Of a DNA stretch of 7,107 nt, positions 1 through 5,955 are shown piece after piece. The position numbers and the translations under genes were made by a program. The DNA lies in NCBI GenBank assembly GCA_903905395.1, contig CAIVGD010000194.1:1-7107 (forward strand), read 5' to 3'. Within the stretch, counting starts at the first letter, position 1; each line of letters begins with the position of its first letter. The notes below the pieces were generated by a model. That model was given only the letters and a program-made list of their open reading frames with translations. It was not told the DNA's origin and ran no database searches. The DNA is from an uncultured Verrucomicrobiota bacterium (lineage in GTDB: Bacteria > Verrucomicrobiota > Verrucomicrobiia > Methylacidiphilales > Verrucolacustridaceae).

Positions 1-1278
1 CATCTCACTCATCGACTCGATCCCAGTCCGCACACCGAGCTGGTAAAAAAACGTATTGCAGGACATGGCCAACCCGCGTTTCAGGCAAATATCTCCTTGG
101 CCATCCGGGTTCCAGTCGTGCCAGGTGCGTCCCGCCATTTCGATCGTACCGGGACTATGGATGATCGTCTGCGGAGTGAAGTTGGCGGCCGGATTATTCA
201 GCGCGGCCAGGGATACTAATGTTTTGAAGGTCGATCCCGGGGCATACGCTCCGAGCACGCGGTTGAGCATCGGTTTGGTTTCATCCGTCATCAACCGTTT
301 CCAATCGGTCGATTGGCCAGTCCCTCCCGGAACAAAAGTGTTGGGATCATAATTAGGAACAGAACTCATCGCCAGGATATCCCCCGAGGTCGGATCCATG
401 ACGAGGCAGGCACCGCGACCCACCCGCCGCATGACCCCTTCCACGATCGTTTGCACCCGGGCGTCGAGCGTCAGATAAACATTCTGACCAGACACCGGCG
501 CCTGAAAGCCCTGCTCCTCCATGATGAAACCCAGATTGTTCTTTTTCAGGATCTTCCCGCCTGGCTTTCCCTCCAAGTCCACATCGAAACCTTTTTCCAC
601 TCCGTCTTTGCCGATGACCTCTGGTTGGAAAGTTTCCAACGATTGCTCTTCCGGAGCCCCCACAAATCCCATGACGTGCGCGGCCAAGGCTCCGTAGGGA
701 TACCAGCGAACCGGTCGCGCCGCTTCTTGCACCCCCGGGATGCGCGGATCCCGCTCCGACATTCGAGAGAGGGCGGCGAAATCGATCTGCGTCGCGAGCT
801 GGAATGGGGTGTTGGGCCTTTGCTGTGCATGACGCCGCAGGTCGTCGGACGCGTAATTCATCTGGATGCCGAGGTTGCGCAGGGGTTCGAGGGCGGTTTC
901 CTGAATAATTTTTTCAATATCCACCTGTTTTTGTAACCGCCGTTTCTCCCCCACCCCCACCTCGACGCTTCTCATGGGCAGGCGACCGCGGTGGGCCCGC
1001 GCGTAATTTCCCGTCAGTTCGCGGACGTAGAGATCGACATCGTAACGGGCGCGGTTCTCGGCCATCGGAAGTCCGTTCCGGTCTAAAATGAGGCCGCGGG
1101 GCGGCGGTAAAAGAATTGGAATGGTCGTCTGATTGATCAGCGTCTGCGCGTGCTTTTCACCTTCGATGACTTGAACGACGAAAAGCCGCTGGAGGAGGAT
1201 GCACGCCGCCACCGCCACGAGGATCATCGCTGCGCGCATGCGCACCGGAATGTTTGCCGCCGGACGGACGAGGAGCAT
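1..1278 (-). CDS. mrdA: Penicillin-binding protein 2 (elongasome peptidoglycan D,D-transpeptidase), 3' end beyond window
   Basis: This minus-strand frame is open from the ATG at 1278 to the window edge (426 codons) and has no stop inside the window. The product is a class B PBP that cross-links peptidoglycan during lateral-wall growth with MreBCD and RodA. A short cytoplasmic N-terminus is followed by one membrane anchor (about residues 14-30). The PBP dimerisation domain begins at the PPPRGLILDRNG motif (about residues 60-71). The transpeptidase domain carries the SxxK motif in PGSTFK (Ser349 nucleophile, Lys352) and the SxN motif as SCN (Ser406-Asn408). The KTG motif and roughly the last 200 residues expected for PBP2 lie outside the window. 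The start overlaps the mreD stop as TGATG, and GAGGAG lies 9 nt upstream, so coupled translation is likely. FtsI/PBP3 is the alternative class B PBP, but position directly behind mreD favours PBP2. Confidence 0.95.
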   Translation of the reverse strand, partial: MLLVRPAANIPVRMRAAMILVAVAACILLQRLFVVQVIEGEKHAQTLINQTTIPILLPPPRGLILDRNGLPMAENRARYDVDLYVRELTGNYARAHRGRLPMRSVEVGVGEKRRLQKQVDIEKIIQETALEPLRNLGIQMNYASDDLRRHAQQRPNTPFQLATQIDFAALSRMSERDPRIPGVQEAARPVRWYPYGALAAHVMGFVGAPEEQSLETFQPEVIGKDGVEKGFDVDLEGKPGGKILKKNNLGFIMEEQGFQAPVSGQNVYLTLDARVQTIVEGVMRRVGRGACLVMDPTSGDILAMSSVPNYDPNTFVPGGTGQSTDWKRLMTDETKPMLNRVLGAYAPGSTFKTLVSLAALNNPAANFTPQTIIHSPGTIEMAGRTWHDWNPDGQGDICLKRGLAMSCNTFFYQLGVRTGIESMSEM

Positions 1279-1790
1279 CACCTTTTTCTCCTCACGGCGC
1301 GGACACGGGATGGCAGGGAGCGCCATTCCAGCCACCACCCCAGCGCCACGGAAACGATCCCGTTGACTAATCCTGCGGTCACCAGGGACACGCTAAGCGA
1401 AAACGGCCAGCTCCAGAGGCGGGCCTCGAGTCCGTGGAAAAATCGGTCGCAGACAAAAAAAGCGACCGAGGCCAGCACCGATCCCACGACCTGCTCAGAG
1501 GCGGAGGAGCCAACCCACCAACCCCGTTGTGTGCGCACGACCGTCGCGATCACGCCGATGACGAGAACATGATGGCCGAGGGCCGAAAAGGTGGTCACAT
1601 CCCAAAAGAGTCCGACTCCCAGAACCCAGAGAAGGAGCACGGCTGGAGAAAGAATTAATCCCGCCTGGATCGTCACCGCCGCCAGCAGGTTGGTCGTCAA
1701 GGCCCAGGTTCCGTACAGCTCGGGTCCAACCGCGCGGACCAGCCAAGCTCCGCCCGCCAGAAGTAAGAGGCGGCCAAAAGTCCTGTTCAT
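1278..1790 (-). CDS. mreD: Rod shape-determining protein MreD
   Basis: The product is a 170-residue very hydrophobic protein with about five predicted membrane segments (roughly residues 5-22, 30-60 as one or two, 68-85, 98-115 and 130-152) and a basic C-terminus ending RAVRRKR. This size and topology are typical of MreD, the inner-membrane partner that links MreC and the PBP2/RodA synthase to MreB. MreD sequences diverge strongly, so the call rests on hydropathy, length and position between mreC and mrdA more than on motifs. Its ATG overlaps the mreC stop as ATGA. There is no good Shine-Dalgarno at normal spacing, which points to translation coupled to mreC. The stop overlaps the start of mrdA by one base. 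Confidence 0.88.
   Translation of the reverse strand: MNRTFGRLLLLAGGAWLVRAVGPELYGTWALTTNLLAAVTIQAGLILSPAVLLLWVLGVGLFWDVTTFSALGHHVLVIGVIATVVRTQRGWWVGSSASEQVVGSVLASVAFFVCDRFFHGLEARLWSWPFSLSVSLVTAGLVNGIVSVALGWWLEWRSLPSRVRAVRRKR
1288..1293 (-). promoter_or_regulatory. Ribosome binding site for mrdA inside the 3' end of mreD
   Basis: The minus strand reads GAGGAG, then 9 nt, then the ATG of mrdA at 1278. The site lies within the last codons of mreD. It supports this start over later in-frame ATGs (for example residues 14 and 18), which would cut into the membrane anchor. Confidence 0.6.
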
Positions 1791-2629
1791 TTGGGAGCAG
1801 GAGCTCCGCCGGTGAGGATAAACATTTCCCGAAGATCATTGAGATCCGCCGCCGGCGTCACTTTTCCTTCCCGGTAAAGACCGGAGTTTTTTTCCGAGGT
1901 CAACGGGGGGGCCTCGCTCACTGTGCCGACGAGCAGATTGGGCGGGAACGTACCACCCAGCCCCGTGGTCATGACCCGCTCGCCCACCTCAAACTTGGCT
2001 TCTCGCGTGACGAACGTCATCCGGCATAGGGGAGAGCCTCCATTGAGCGGCGTATCTCCCAGCAGGATGCCACGAGCTCCGGCACTTTCGGTCAACACAC
2101 TCACCTTGCAGTTTTCATCGGAGATGAGCATGACCCGCGTGGTGGATCGTCCGACCGTACCGGTTTTGCCCACCACTCCGCGCGGGGTGACCACCGGTTG
2201 ATCCTGCGCCAAGTTGGGGTCGTCGTTCCAACCGCGATCCACCAAGATGGAGTTCCACCAGTTCGAAGCATCCCGCTCGACCACTCTGCAGGCGAGGAGA
2301 CGGAACGCCGGCTGATCTCGGAAGGCCAGCATCTCGCGGAACCGGTCATTCTCCGTCCGGAGATAATCCAGTTGGCGGATCTCTGTCTGGAGGCGGATAT
2401 TCTCGGCCCGCAGGTTCCGGTTTTCCTCCTCCAAGGCGTCAAACTGCCGGAGGCTTTGCTGAAAATCTCCCCACCGGTTTTTAACCCCACCCCAAGCCCG
2501 GGCGAAAGGGGAGATGGTTTCGATCGTGACGCGCTCCGTCCACCTAGTGGTGGCGGGGGCAAAAAAAATCGCGATCACCCCTGCGGCCAAGGCGGCGCCC
2601 GAACCCGCAAAAACCCACGTACGCGACAT
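1787..2629 (-). CDS. mreC: Rod shape-determining protein MreC
   Basis: The product has 280 residues, the usual length for MreC. A single N-terminal membrane segment (about residues 7-24) is followed by a periplasmic coiled coil (about 58-100, with repeated EEENRNLRAEN-like heptads). Next come the two beta-barrel domains characteristic of MreC, introduced by ERDASNWWNSILVDRG (118-133), closely like the family's conserved region, then a Gly/Val-rich segment (PRGVVGKTGTVG) and MISDENCKVSV-type strands. MreC forms a periplasmic scaffold that binds and activates PBP2 and connects it to MreB via MreD. It lies 49 bp behind mreB and overlaps mreD by 4 bp. No Shine-Dalgarno is visible before ATG 2629 (the upstream minus strand is TTCCCGAAACATAAACA), so initiation may depend on the mreB transcript context. 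Confidence 0.95.
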   Translation of the reverse strand: MSRTWVFAGSGAALAAGVIAIFFAPATTRWTERVTIETISPFARAWGGVKNRWGDFQQSLRQFDALEEENRNLRAENIRLQTEIRQLDYLRTENDRFREMLAFRDQPAFRLLACRVVERDASNWWNSILVDRGWNDDPNLAQDQPVVTPRGVVGKTGTVGRSTTRVMLISDENCKVSVLTESAGARGILLGDTPLNGGSPLCRMTFVTREAKFEVGERVMTTGLGGTFPPNLLVGTVSEAPPLTSEKNSGLYREGKVTPAADLNDLREMFILTGGAPAPK

Positions 2630-2672
2630 TGTTTATGTTTCGGGAAGATGAGGTCAGGCTGGACGAATCAGT

Positions 2673-2687
2673 CGCGGTTTAACCGCG
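2673..2687. repeat. Perfect 7-bp inverted repeat centred on the mreB stop codon
   Basis: The sequence CGCGGTTTAACCGCG has two 7-bp arms around a single central base, and the TAA stop of mreB sits in the centre. With a 1-nt loop it cannot fold fully as drawn, but an RNA hairpin with a slightly opened loop or a protein-binding palindrome is possible. No T-run follows, so it is not a typical terminator, and mreC starts about 50 bp later. It could be chance. Confidence 0.4.
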
Positions 2688-3719
2688 GCCATCGGCCATC
2701 GTCAACTTCGTCAAAAACTCCAGTTCATCGAGCACCTTACCCGTGCCCTCAACCACTGCGCTGAGCGGATCTTCCGCCACATGAATGGGCAGACCCGTCT
2801 CCTCGCTTAAAAGCCGATCCAGACCCCGCAAAAGCGCCCCGCCTCCCGCCAGCACCACCCCACGCTCGACAAGATCGCTGGAGAGTTCGGGCGGGCAACG
2901 TTCCAAAGTGAGGCGAACACTTTCGAGAATGATCTGGGTGGGCTCGAGCAAAGCCTCGCGGACTTCCTGAGAGGTGATGGTCAGCGTCTTTGGCAGACCA
3001 GCCACCAGATCCCGCCCTCGCACCTCCACGGAGATTTCTTTTTCCAAGGGATACACCGAGCCGATCTTCACCTTGATATCCTCCGCAGTGCGTTCTCCGA
3101 TCATGAGATTGTAGGCCCGCTTTAAATAATTGGTGATCGCTTCGTCCAACTCATCGCCAGCCACCCGTACGCTCCGGCTGAAGACGATCCCGCCGAGGGA
3201 AATGATGGCCATCTCCGTGGTCCCCCCACCGATATCGATGATCATATTCCCCGAGGCGTCTTGGACTGGCAGACCCACCCCGATTGCGGCGGCCAAGGGT
3301 TCCTCAATCAGCCTGACGCTCCGTGCGCCGGCGTGGGCGGCCGATTCGCAAACCGCCCGCCGTTCCACTTCCGTGATTCCAGAGGGAACCGCGATGACAA
3401 GACGAGGCCGCGGACGCCAGCGGTTTTGGGACTTAGACGCCTTTTCGATGAAACATTTGAGCATGGCCTCGGTAACTTCAAAGTCGCTGATCACCCCATC
3501 CTTCAAGGGACGGACGGCGATGATCGATCCCGGGGTTCTCCCCAGCATCCGCTTAGCCTCATCCCCCACCGCCAATACACGCCGGGTTGCCTGATCCATG
3601 GCGACCACGGAGGGTTCACGCAGAACCACCCCTTTGCCACGGACATAGACGAGCGTATTGGCCGTGCCCAAGTCCACGCCCATGTCGTTCTCTAAAAATG
3701 GAAAGAGCTTACTCAACAT
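2679..3719 (-). CDS. mreB: Rod shape-determining protein MreB (bacterial actin)
   Basis: The product is a 346-residue actin-fold ATPase that polymerises under the inner membrane and directs the elongation machinery. Visible motifs are phosphate-1 (DLGTANT, residues 16-22), the catalytic-Glu region (IEEPLAAAIG, about 138-147), phosphate-2 (DIGGGTTE, 162-169) and the adenosine motif (AGGGALLRG, 291-299). The N-terminus MLSKLFPFLEND resembles the short membrane-binding amphipathic helix usual in MreB, and this is why I chose ATG 3719. An in-frame TTG at 3770 is an alternative: it has AGGAGG 11 nt upstream and would add 17 residues (RIDEGPALAEISYYLF), whereas ATG 3719 has no close Shine-Dalgarno. 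It is the first gene of the mreBCD-mrdA operon and is divergent from the LON-domain remnant. Confidence 0.96.
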   Translation of the reverse strand: MLSKLFPFLENDMGVDLGTANTLVYVRGKGVVLREPSVVAMDQATRRVLAVGDEAKRMLGRTPGSIIAVRPLKDGVISDFEVTEAMLKCFIEKASKSQNRWRPRPRLVIAVPSGITEVERRAVCESAAHAGARSVRLIEEPLAAAIGVGLPVQDASGNMIIDIGGGTTEMAIISLGGIVFSRSVRVAGDELDEAITNYLKRAYNLMIGERTAEDIKVKIGSVYPLEKEISVEVRGRDLVAGLPKTLTITSQEVREALLEPTQIILESVRLTLERCPPELSSDLVERGVVLAGGGALLRGLDRLLSEETGLPIHVAEDPLSAVVEGTGKVLDELEFLTKLTMADGRG

Positions 3720-3796
3720 AAACAAGTAATAACTAATCTCCGCTAAGGCTGGCCCTTCGTCAATCCTCAAAACCCCTTTTCCCTCCTACCCTTTCC

Positions 3797-3815
3797 CCAT
3801 GGAGAGTATAAAATA
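3797..3815. promoter_or_regulatory. Possible divergent promoter core between mreB and the LON remnant
   Basis: In a G+C-rich context this short island reads AGTATAAAATATT. On the minus strand it gives TATACT (3810-3805), about 85 nt before the mreB ATG. On the plus strand it gives TATAAA (3807-3812), only a few bases before the first ATG of the LON remnant. Both resemble -10 hexamers and overlap each other. I see no convincing -35 hexamer on either strand, so this is a weak call based on position and base composition. Confidence 0.3.
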
Positions 3816-3820
3816 TTGCC

Positions 3821-4133
3821 ATGGATTTGCCGGAACAGATGGGCGTCATGCTGCTTCCAAAAACCGTCTTCTTCCCCCCATCACCTGTTGTCCCTGCATA
3901 TCTTTGAACCGCGTTACCAGACCATGCTCCGGGAGGCTCTGGAAGGATCGCGAATGTTGGCCGTGGCTATGGAACCGCTCGCCGCTCCCGCTCGACCTCC
4001 CGCCTCGTGGGTGGATTTGGTGGCCGGCACCTTCCTTTTTAACCCGATAACTCGTCAGACCATCCTGGAGACCGTACCCCTCACCGAGCGACTCCGCCTC
4101 CTTCTTCAAAGTTTTTTAACCATAAAAAGTTGA
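3821..4133 (+). pseudogene. Frameshifted and shortened LON substrate-binding-domain protein (remnant)
   Basis: From ATG 3821 the frame reads MDLPEQMGVMLLPKTVFFP and then meets TGA at 3905-3907 (28 codons). Removing one C from the C6 run at 3874-3879 joins it to the next frame, which continues HHLLSLHIFEPRYQTM, then LREALEGSRMLAVAM, and ends at TGA 4131-4133. The pattern LLP...FFP..LLSLHIFEPRY is the diagnostic start of the LON N-terminal (PUA-like) domain found at the front of Lon proteases and in stand-alone proteins of about 200 residues. The joined product is only about 104 residues. The tail (WVDLVAGTFLFNPITRQTILETVPLTERLRLLLQ) looks like the helical end of such proteins, so the middle of the beta domain appears to be lost. 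There is no protease domain. The frameshift could be a sequencing or assembly error, but the missing middle argues for real decay. A small functional product by +1 frameshifting is less likely. Confidence 0.7.
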
Positions 4134-4152
4134 AAGGATTTTTGCCATCGAT

Positions 4153-4181
4153 TTGACATATTTTAATGTCCGTACTATTTT
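4153..4181 (+). promoter_or_regulatory. Predicted sigma70-type promoter for aroD
   Basis: A consensus -35 hexamer TTGACA (4153-4158), a 17-bp spacer and TATTTT (4176-4181, 4 of 6 to TATAAT) lie in the A+T-rich spacer of about 137 bp (4134-4270) before aroD. This would leave a leader of roughly 80 nt. A second -10-like TATAAT is at 4222-4227 but has no recognisable -35. The spacer contains no other gene that I can see. CCTTATA occurs twice in it (4186-4192 and 4219-4225), without clear meaning. Confidence 0.55.
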
Positions 4182-4270
4182 TTGCCCTTATAGGATAATT
4201 AGTTCATCCAAAGAATCTCCTTATAATCTGCAAAGAAACCTTAAATTTTTTTACCCCGAGGATCAATTTT

Positions 4271-5035
4271 ATGCCGATGACCCCCACCTCCGCCGATCTG
4301 AAATCCGAGATTTCCGCTCCGTCCAGGAAATCCATACCGTGGAAACAGACCCCCTTGACGGTCGGCACGATCTCCACCGCCCAAGGCCTCGCCCACCTCC
4401 TCAAAGCCCCCAAAGGCATAGATCTCGTGGAAGTCCGCCTCGATCTTCTCCTCTCCAATGGAGTAGCCCCCGATGTGATTCAAGAGGCCCTCGCACAAAG
4501 ATCCGTGCCCGCTCTTTTGACCCTGCGAACCAGGGATGAAGGTGGCTCTTTTAACTGGCGCTCCCGCCAGCGTGTTCTGTTCTTCCTTAAATTCATCCCC
4601 TTTGCGGATGCCGTCGATCTGGAATTGATCAATATCCCTCGGCTCAAACGCGTCCTGCGCATGGTCCGCCGCTCCAAGCGCGACCTCGTGATCTCCTCGC
4701 ATTCCCTCAAAAGAAAACTTACCCCTCTGCGCCTGCAGCGGCTTCTCACCCAACTCCGCAAAACGCGGGCTCACGTTTACAAGATCGTCGGTCTGGCCCG
4801 GCACCGACGGGATCTTCACACCTTGGCGGAACCGCTCCTCACCCACTCCCACATGCGGCTCGCCATCATGGGCTCCGGTCCGCTGGCCACCGCCTCGCGC
4901 CTTTCCCTGCCTGCGCTGGGATCCCGCCTGCTTTATGTCCATCTGGATGAGGCCGCCGCGCCCGGTCAACCAGGCCACGAGACCACCTTTTCTTTTTCCG
5001 AACTCGGGCCCATATTTTCCCCAAAAGGGGTCTGA
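4271..5035 (+). CDS. aroD: Type I 3-dehydroquinate dehydratase
   Basis: The product is 254 residues, the normal size of class I dehydroquinases. It converts 3-dehydroquinate to 3-dehydroshikimate in the shikimate pathway through a Schiff-base intermediate on a TIM barrel. Visible family features in order are EVRLD (54-58), LTLRTRDEGG (83-92), DLEL (117-120), ISSHS with the likely general base His144, VYKIV with the Schiff-base Lys171, the MG-x-G loop leading to Arg210 (SRL), LGS (216-218), and AAPGQ (229-233) that closes over the substrate. All catalytic residues are therefore present. The first about 25 residues are poorly conserved in appearance. ATG 4271 has GAGGA 7 nt upstream; a second ATG two codons later is possible. 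It has its own promoter region and ends 7 bp before the convergent membrane-protein gene. Monofunctional: no shikimate dehydrogenase domain is fused. Confidence 0.93.
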   Translation: MPMTPTSADLKSEISAPSRKSIPWKQTPLTVGTISTAQGLAHLLKAPKGIDLVEVRLDLLLSNGVAPDVIQEALAQRSVPALLTLRTRDEGGSFNWRSRQRVLFFLKFIPFADAVDLELINIPRLKRVLRMVRRSKRDLVISSHSLKRKLTPLRLQRLLTQLRKTRAHVYKIVGLARHRRDLHTLAEPLLTHSHMRLAIMGSGPLATASRLSLPALGSRLLYVHLDEAAAPGQPGHETTFSFSELGPIFSPKGV

Positions 5036-5042
5036 CGCTTTT

Positions 5043-5831
5043 TTAAGTCACACTGCGCTTGGGCCGTAGCGCGCCAGGGATCGAGTTTTCTATTTTACCC
5101 CCACTAGTCGACACCACGGGAAATCCGCCCGTCGCCACCCCTCCTCGCCCCAGAAATCCGGCGAAGAGTCCATGGAGCCCCAGCAAAACATAGATTACCG
5201 CCGCCCATCCCGAACCCTGCTGGGCTCGCTCCAACCTTCCCTGCAAGGCACTCTTTTCCTTCCCCTTCTCGTCCTCAAGAACTTTGCCGCGCCGGTGCAC
5301 CTCCTCCGTCAGACGATTTCGCTCCTCCCGGGAATCCTCCATCTGCCTCAGCCGTTCCTGCTTCCGGTTATCCGCTTCTCGGCGGCGGGAATCAGAAACC
5401 CACTCCGGCAATTCGGTGGCCGCGGCGGATTCCTTTTCCAATTGCGCCATCCGCATCTCCACCTCGCGCAAACGATCCCGCACCGCCCAGTCTGTCTCCC
5501 CCGAAATCGCCACGGGTTTTTCCACTTGAAATTCCACCCCCAGAGGGACGGCCGCCAAGCCATAGACCACTGCCGCTACCAAAAATCCGAGATTGAGAAA
5601 CTGAAATCCCGCCACCCGTGCAATGCTTTTTCGCGCCGGCAGAGGACCCCGTAAAAAAAACAGCCCCAACAAAACCAGGGGCGCCATCTGCGTCATCGCC
5701 TCGCGGTTGGCGAGCAGTTGATCCTTGGCCGCCAACAAGCCGCCCGCTTCTCCCAGCTTCCACCCCACCATCACCAGCAGAGCCAGCCCGGTCATTCGGA
5801 ATAAAAACCCGCGGTCTCCTCCCTCAATCAT
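5043..5831 (-). CDS. Unrecognised membrane protein with a long coiled coil
   Basis: I do not recognise a firm family. The 262-residue product has three N-terminal hydrophobic segments (about residues 9-24, 49-60 and 73-97) and a highly charged Arg/Glu-rich coiled-coil region (about 112-205), interrupted near ELPEW (140-144). A fourth hydrophobic segment (about 208-227) is followed by a short Gly-rich, basic tail. The order of three helices, a VPLGV motif at the end of helix 3, coiled coil and final helix is loosely like HpsJ-type proteins of cyanobacterial exosortase systems, but this is only a topological resemblance. Two starts are possible. ATG 5831 begins MIEGGDRGFLFRM and has a weak AGGG. 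TTG 5870 adds 13 residues and has GGGAGGG 9 nt upstream. The gene is convergent with aroD and divergent from the CNB-FHA gene, so it is probably transcribed alone. Confidence 0.75.
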   Translation of the reverse strand: MIEGGDRGFLFRMTGLALLVMVGWKLGEAGGLLAAKDQLLANREAMTQMAPLVLLGLFFLRGPLPARKSIARVAGFQFLNLGFLVAAVVYGLAAVPLGVEFQVEKPVAISGETDWAVRDRLREVEMRMAQLEKESAAATELPEWVSDSRRREADNRKQERLRQMEDSREERNRLTEEVHRRGKVLEDEKGKEKSALQGRLERAQQGSGWAAVIYVLLGLHGLFAGFLGRGGVATGGFPVVSTSGGKIENSIPGALRPKRSVT

Positions 5832-5946
5832 CCAACTACCCTGCCACTCATTCCTCCATCCCTCGACCAAAAAGATTCGCCCTCCCCCACCTCCTACTAT
5901 CCCTTCCGCGCCCCCCCTTGACCCCTTCGCTCTCTGGGATCACACT

Positions 5947-5955
5947 AGGAGTAGG
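5947..5955 (+). promoter_or_regulatory. Ribosome binding site fixing the start of the CNB-FHA gene
   Basis: AGGAG (5947-5951) lies 4 nt before ATG 5956, with a further AGG directly next to the start codon. This supports initiation here. The open frame extends upstream to 5725, but that extension is a Pro/Ser-rich antisense reading of the membrane-protein gene. Confidence 0.6.

Noticed and set aside
313..936. Long plus-strand open frame of 207 codons
   Set aside because: It is antisense to mrdA, whose minus frame is continuous and has PBP2 motifs; the translation has no recognisable domain.
2198..2764. Plus-strand open frame of 188 codons across mreC and the mreB end
   Set aside because: It is antisense to mreC and has no domain-like pattern or ribosome binding site.
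4241..4978. Long minus-strand open frame of 245 codons opposite aroD
   Set aside because: It lies entirely within aroD, which carries all dehydroquinase motifs on the plus strand; low-complexity composition typical of antisense shadow in G+C-rich DNA.
5019..5042. CCCC-AAAA-GGGG followed by a T-run at the aroD end as a terminator
   Set aside because: The stem is only 4 bp, lies in the final aroD codons and is separated from the T6 run by 8 nt, so it is too weak to call, although convergent genes here would need some terminator.
5918..5946. TTGACC-17-CACACT as a promoter for the CNB-FHA gene
   Set aside because: The -10 matches consensus at only three positions and transcription would start almost at the ATG, leaving no room for the visible ribosome binding site.
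5725..5955. Upstream extension of the CNB-FHA reading frame
   Set aside because: It is Pro/Ser-rich, lies mostly antisense to the membrane-protein gene and is not domain-like; a good ribosome binding site sits directly before ATG 5956.
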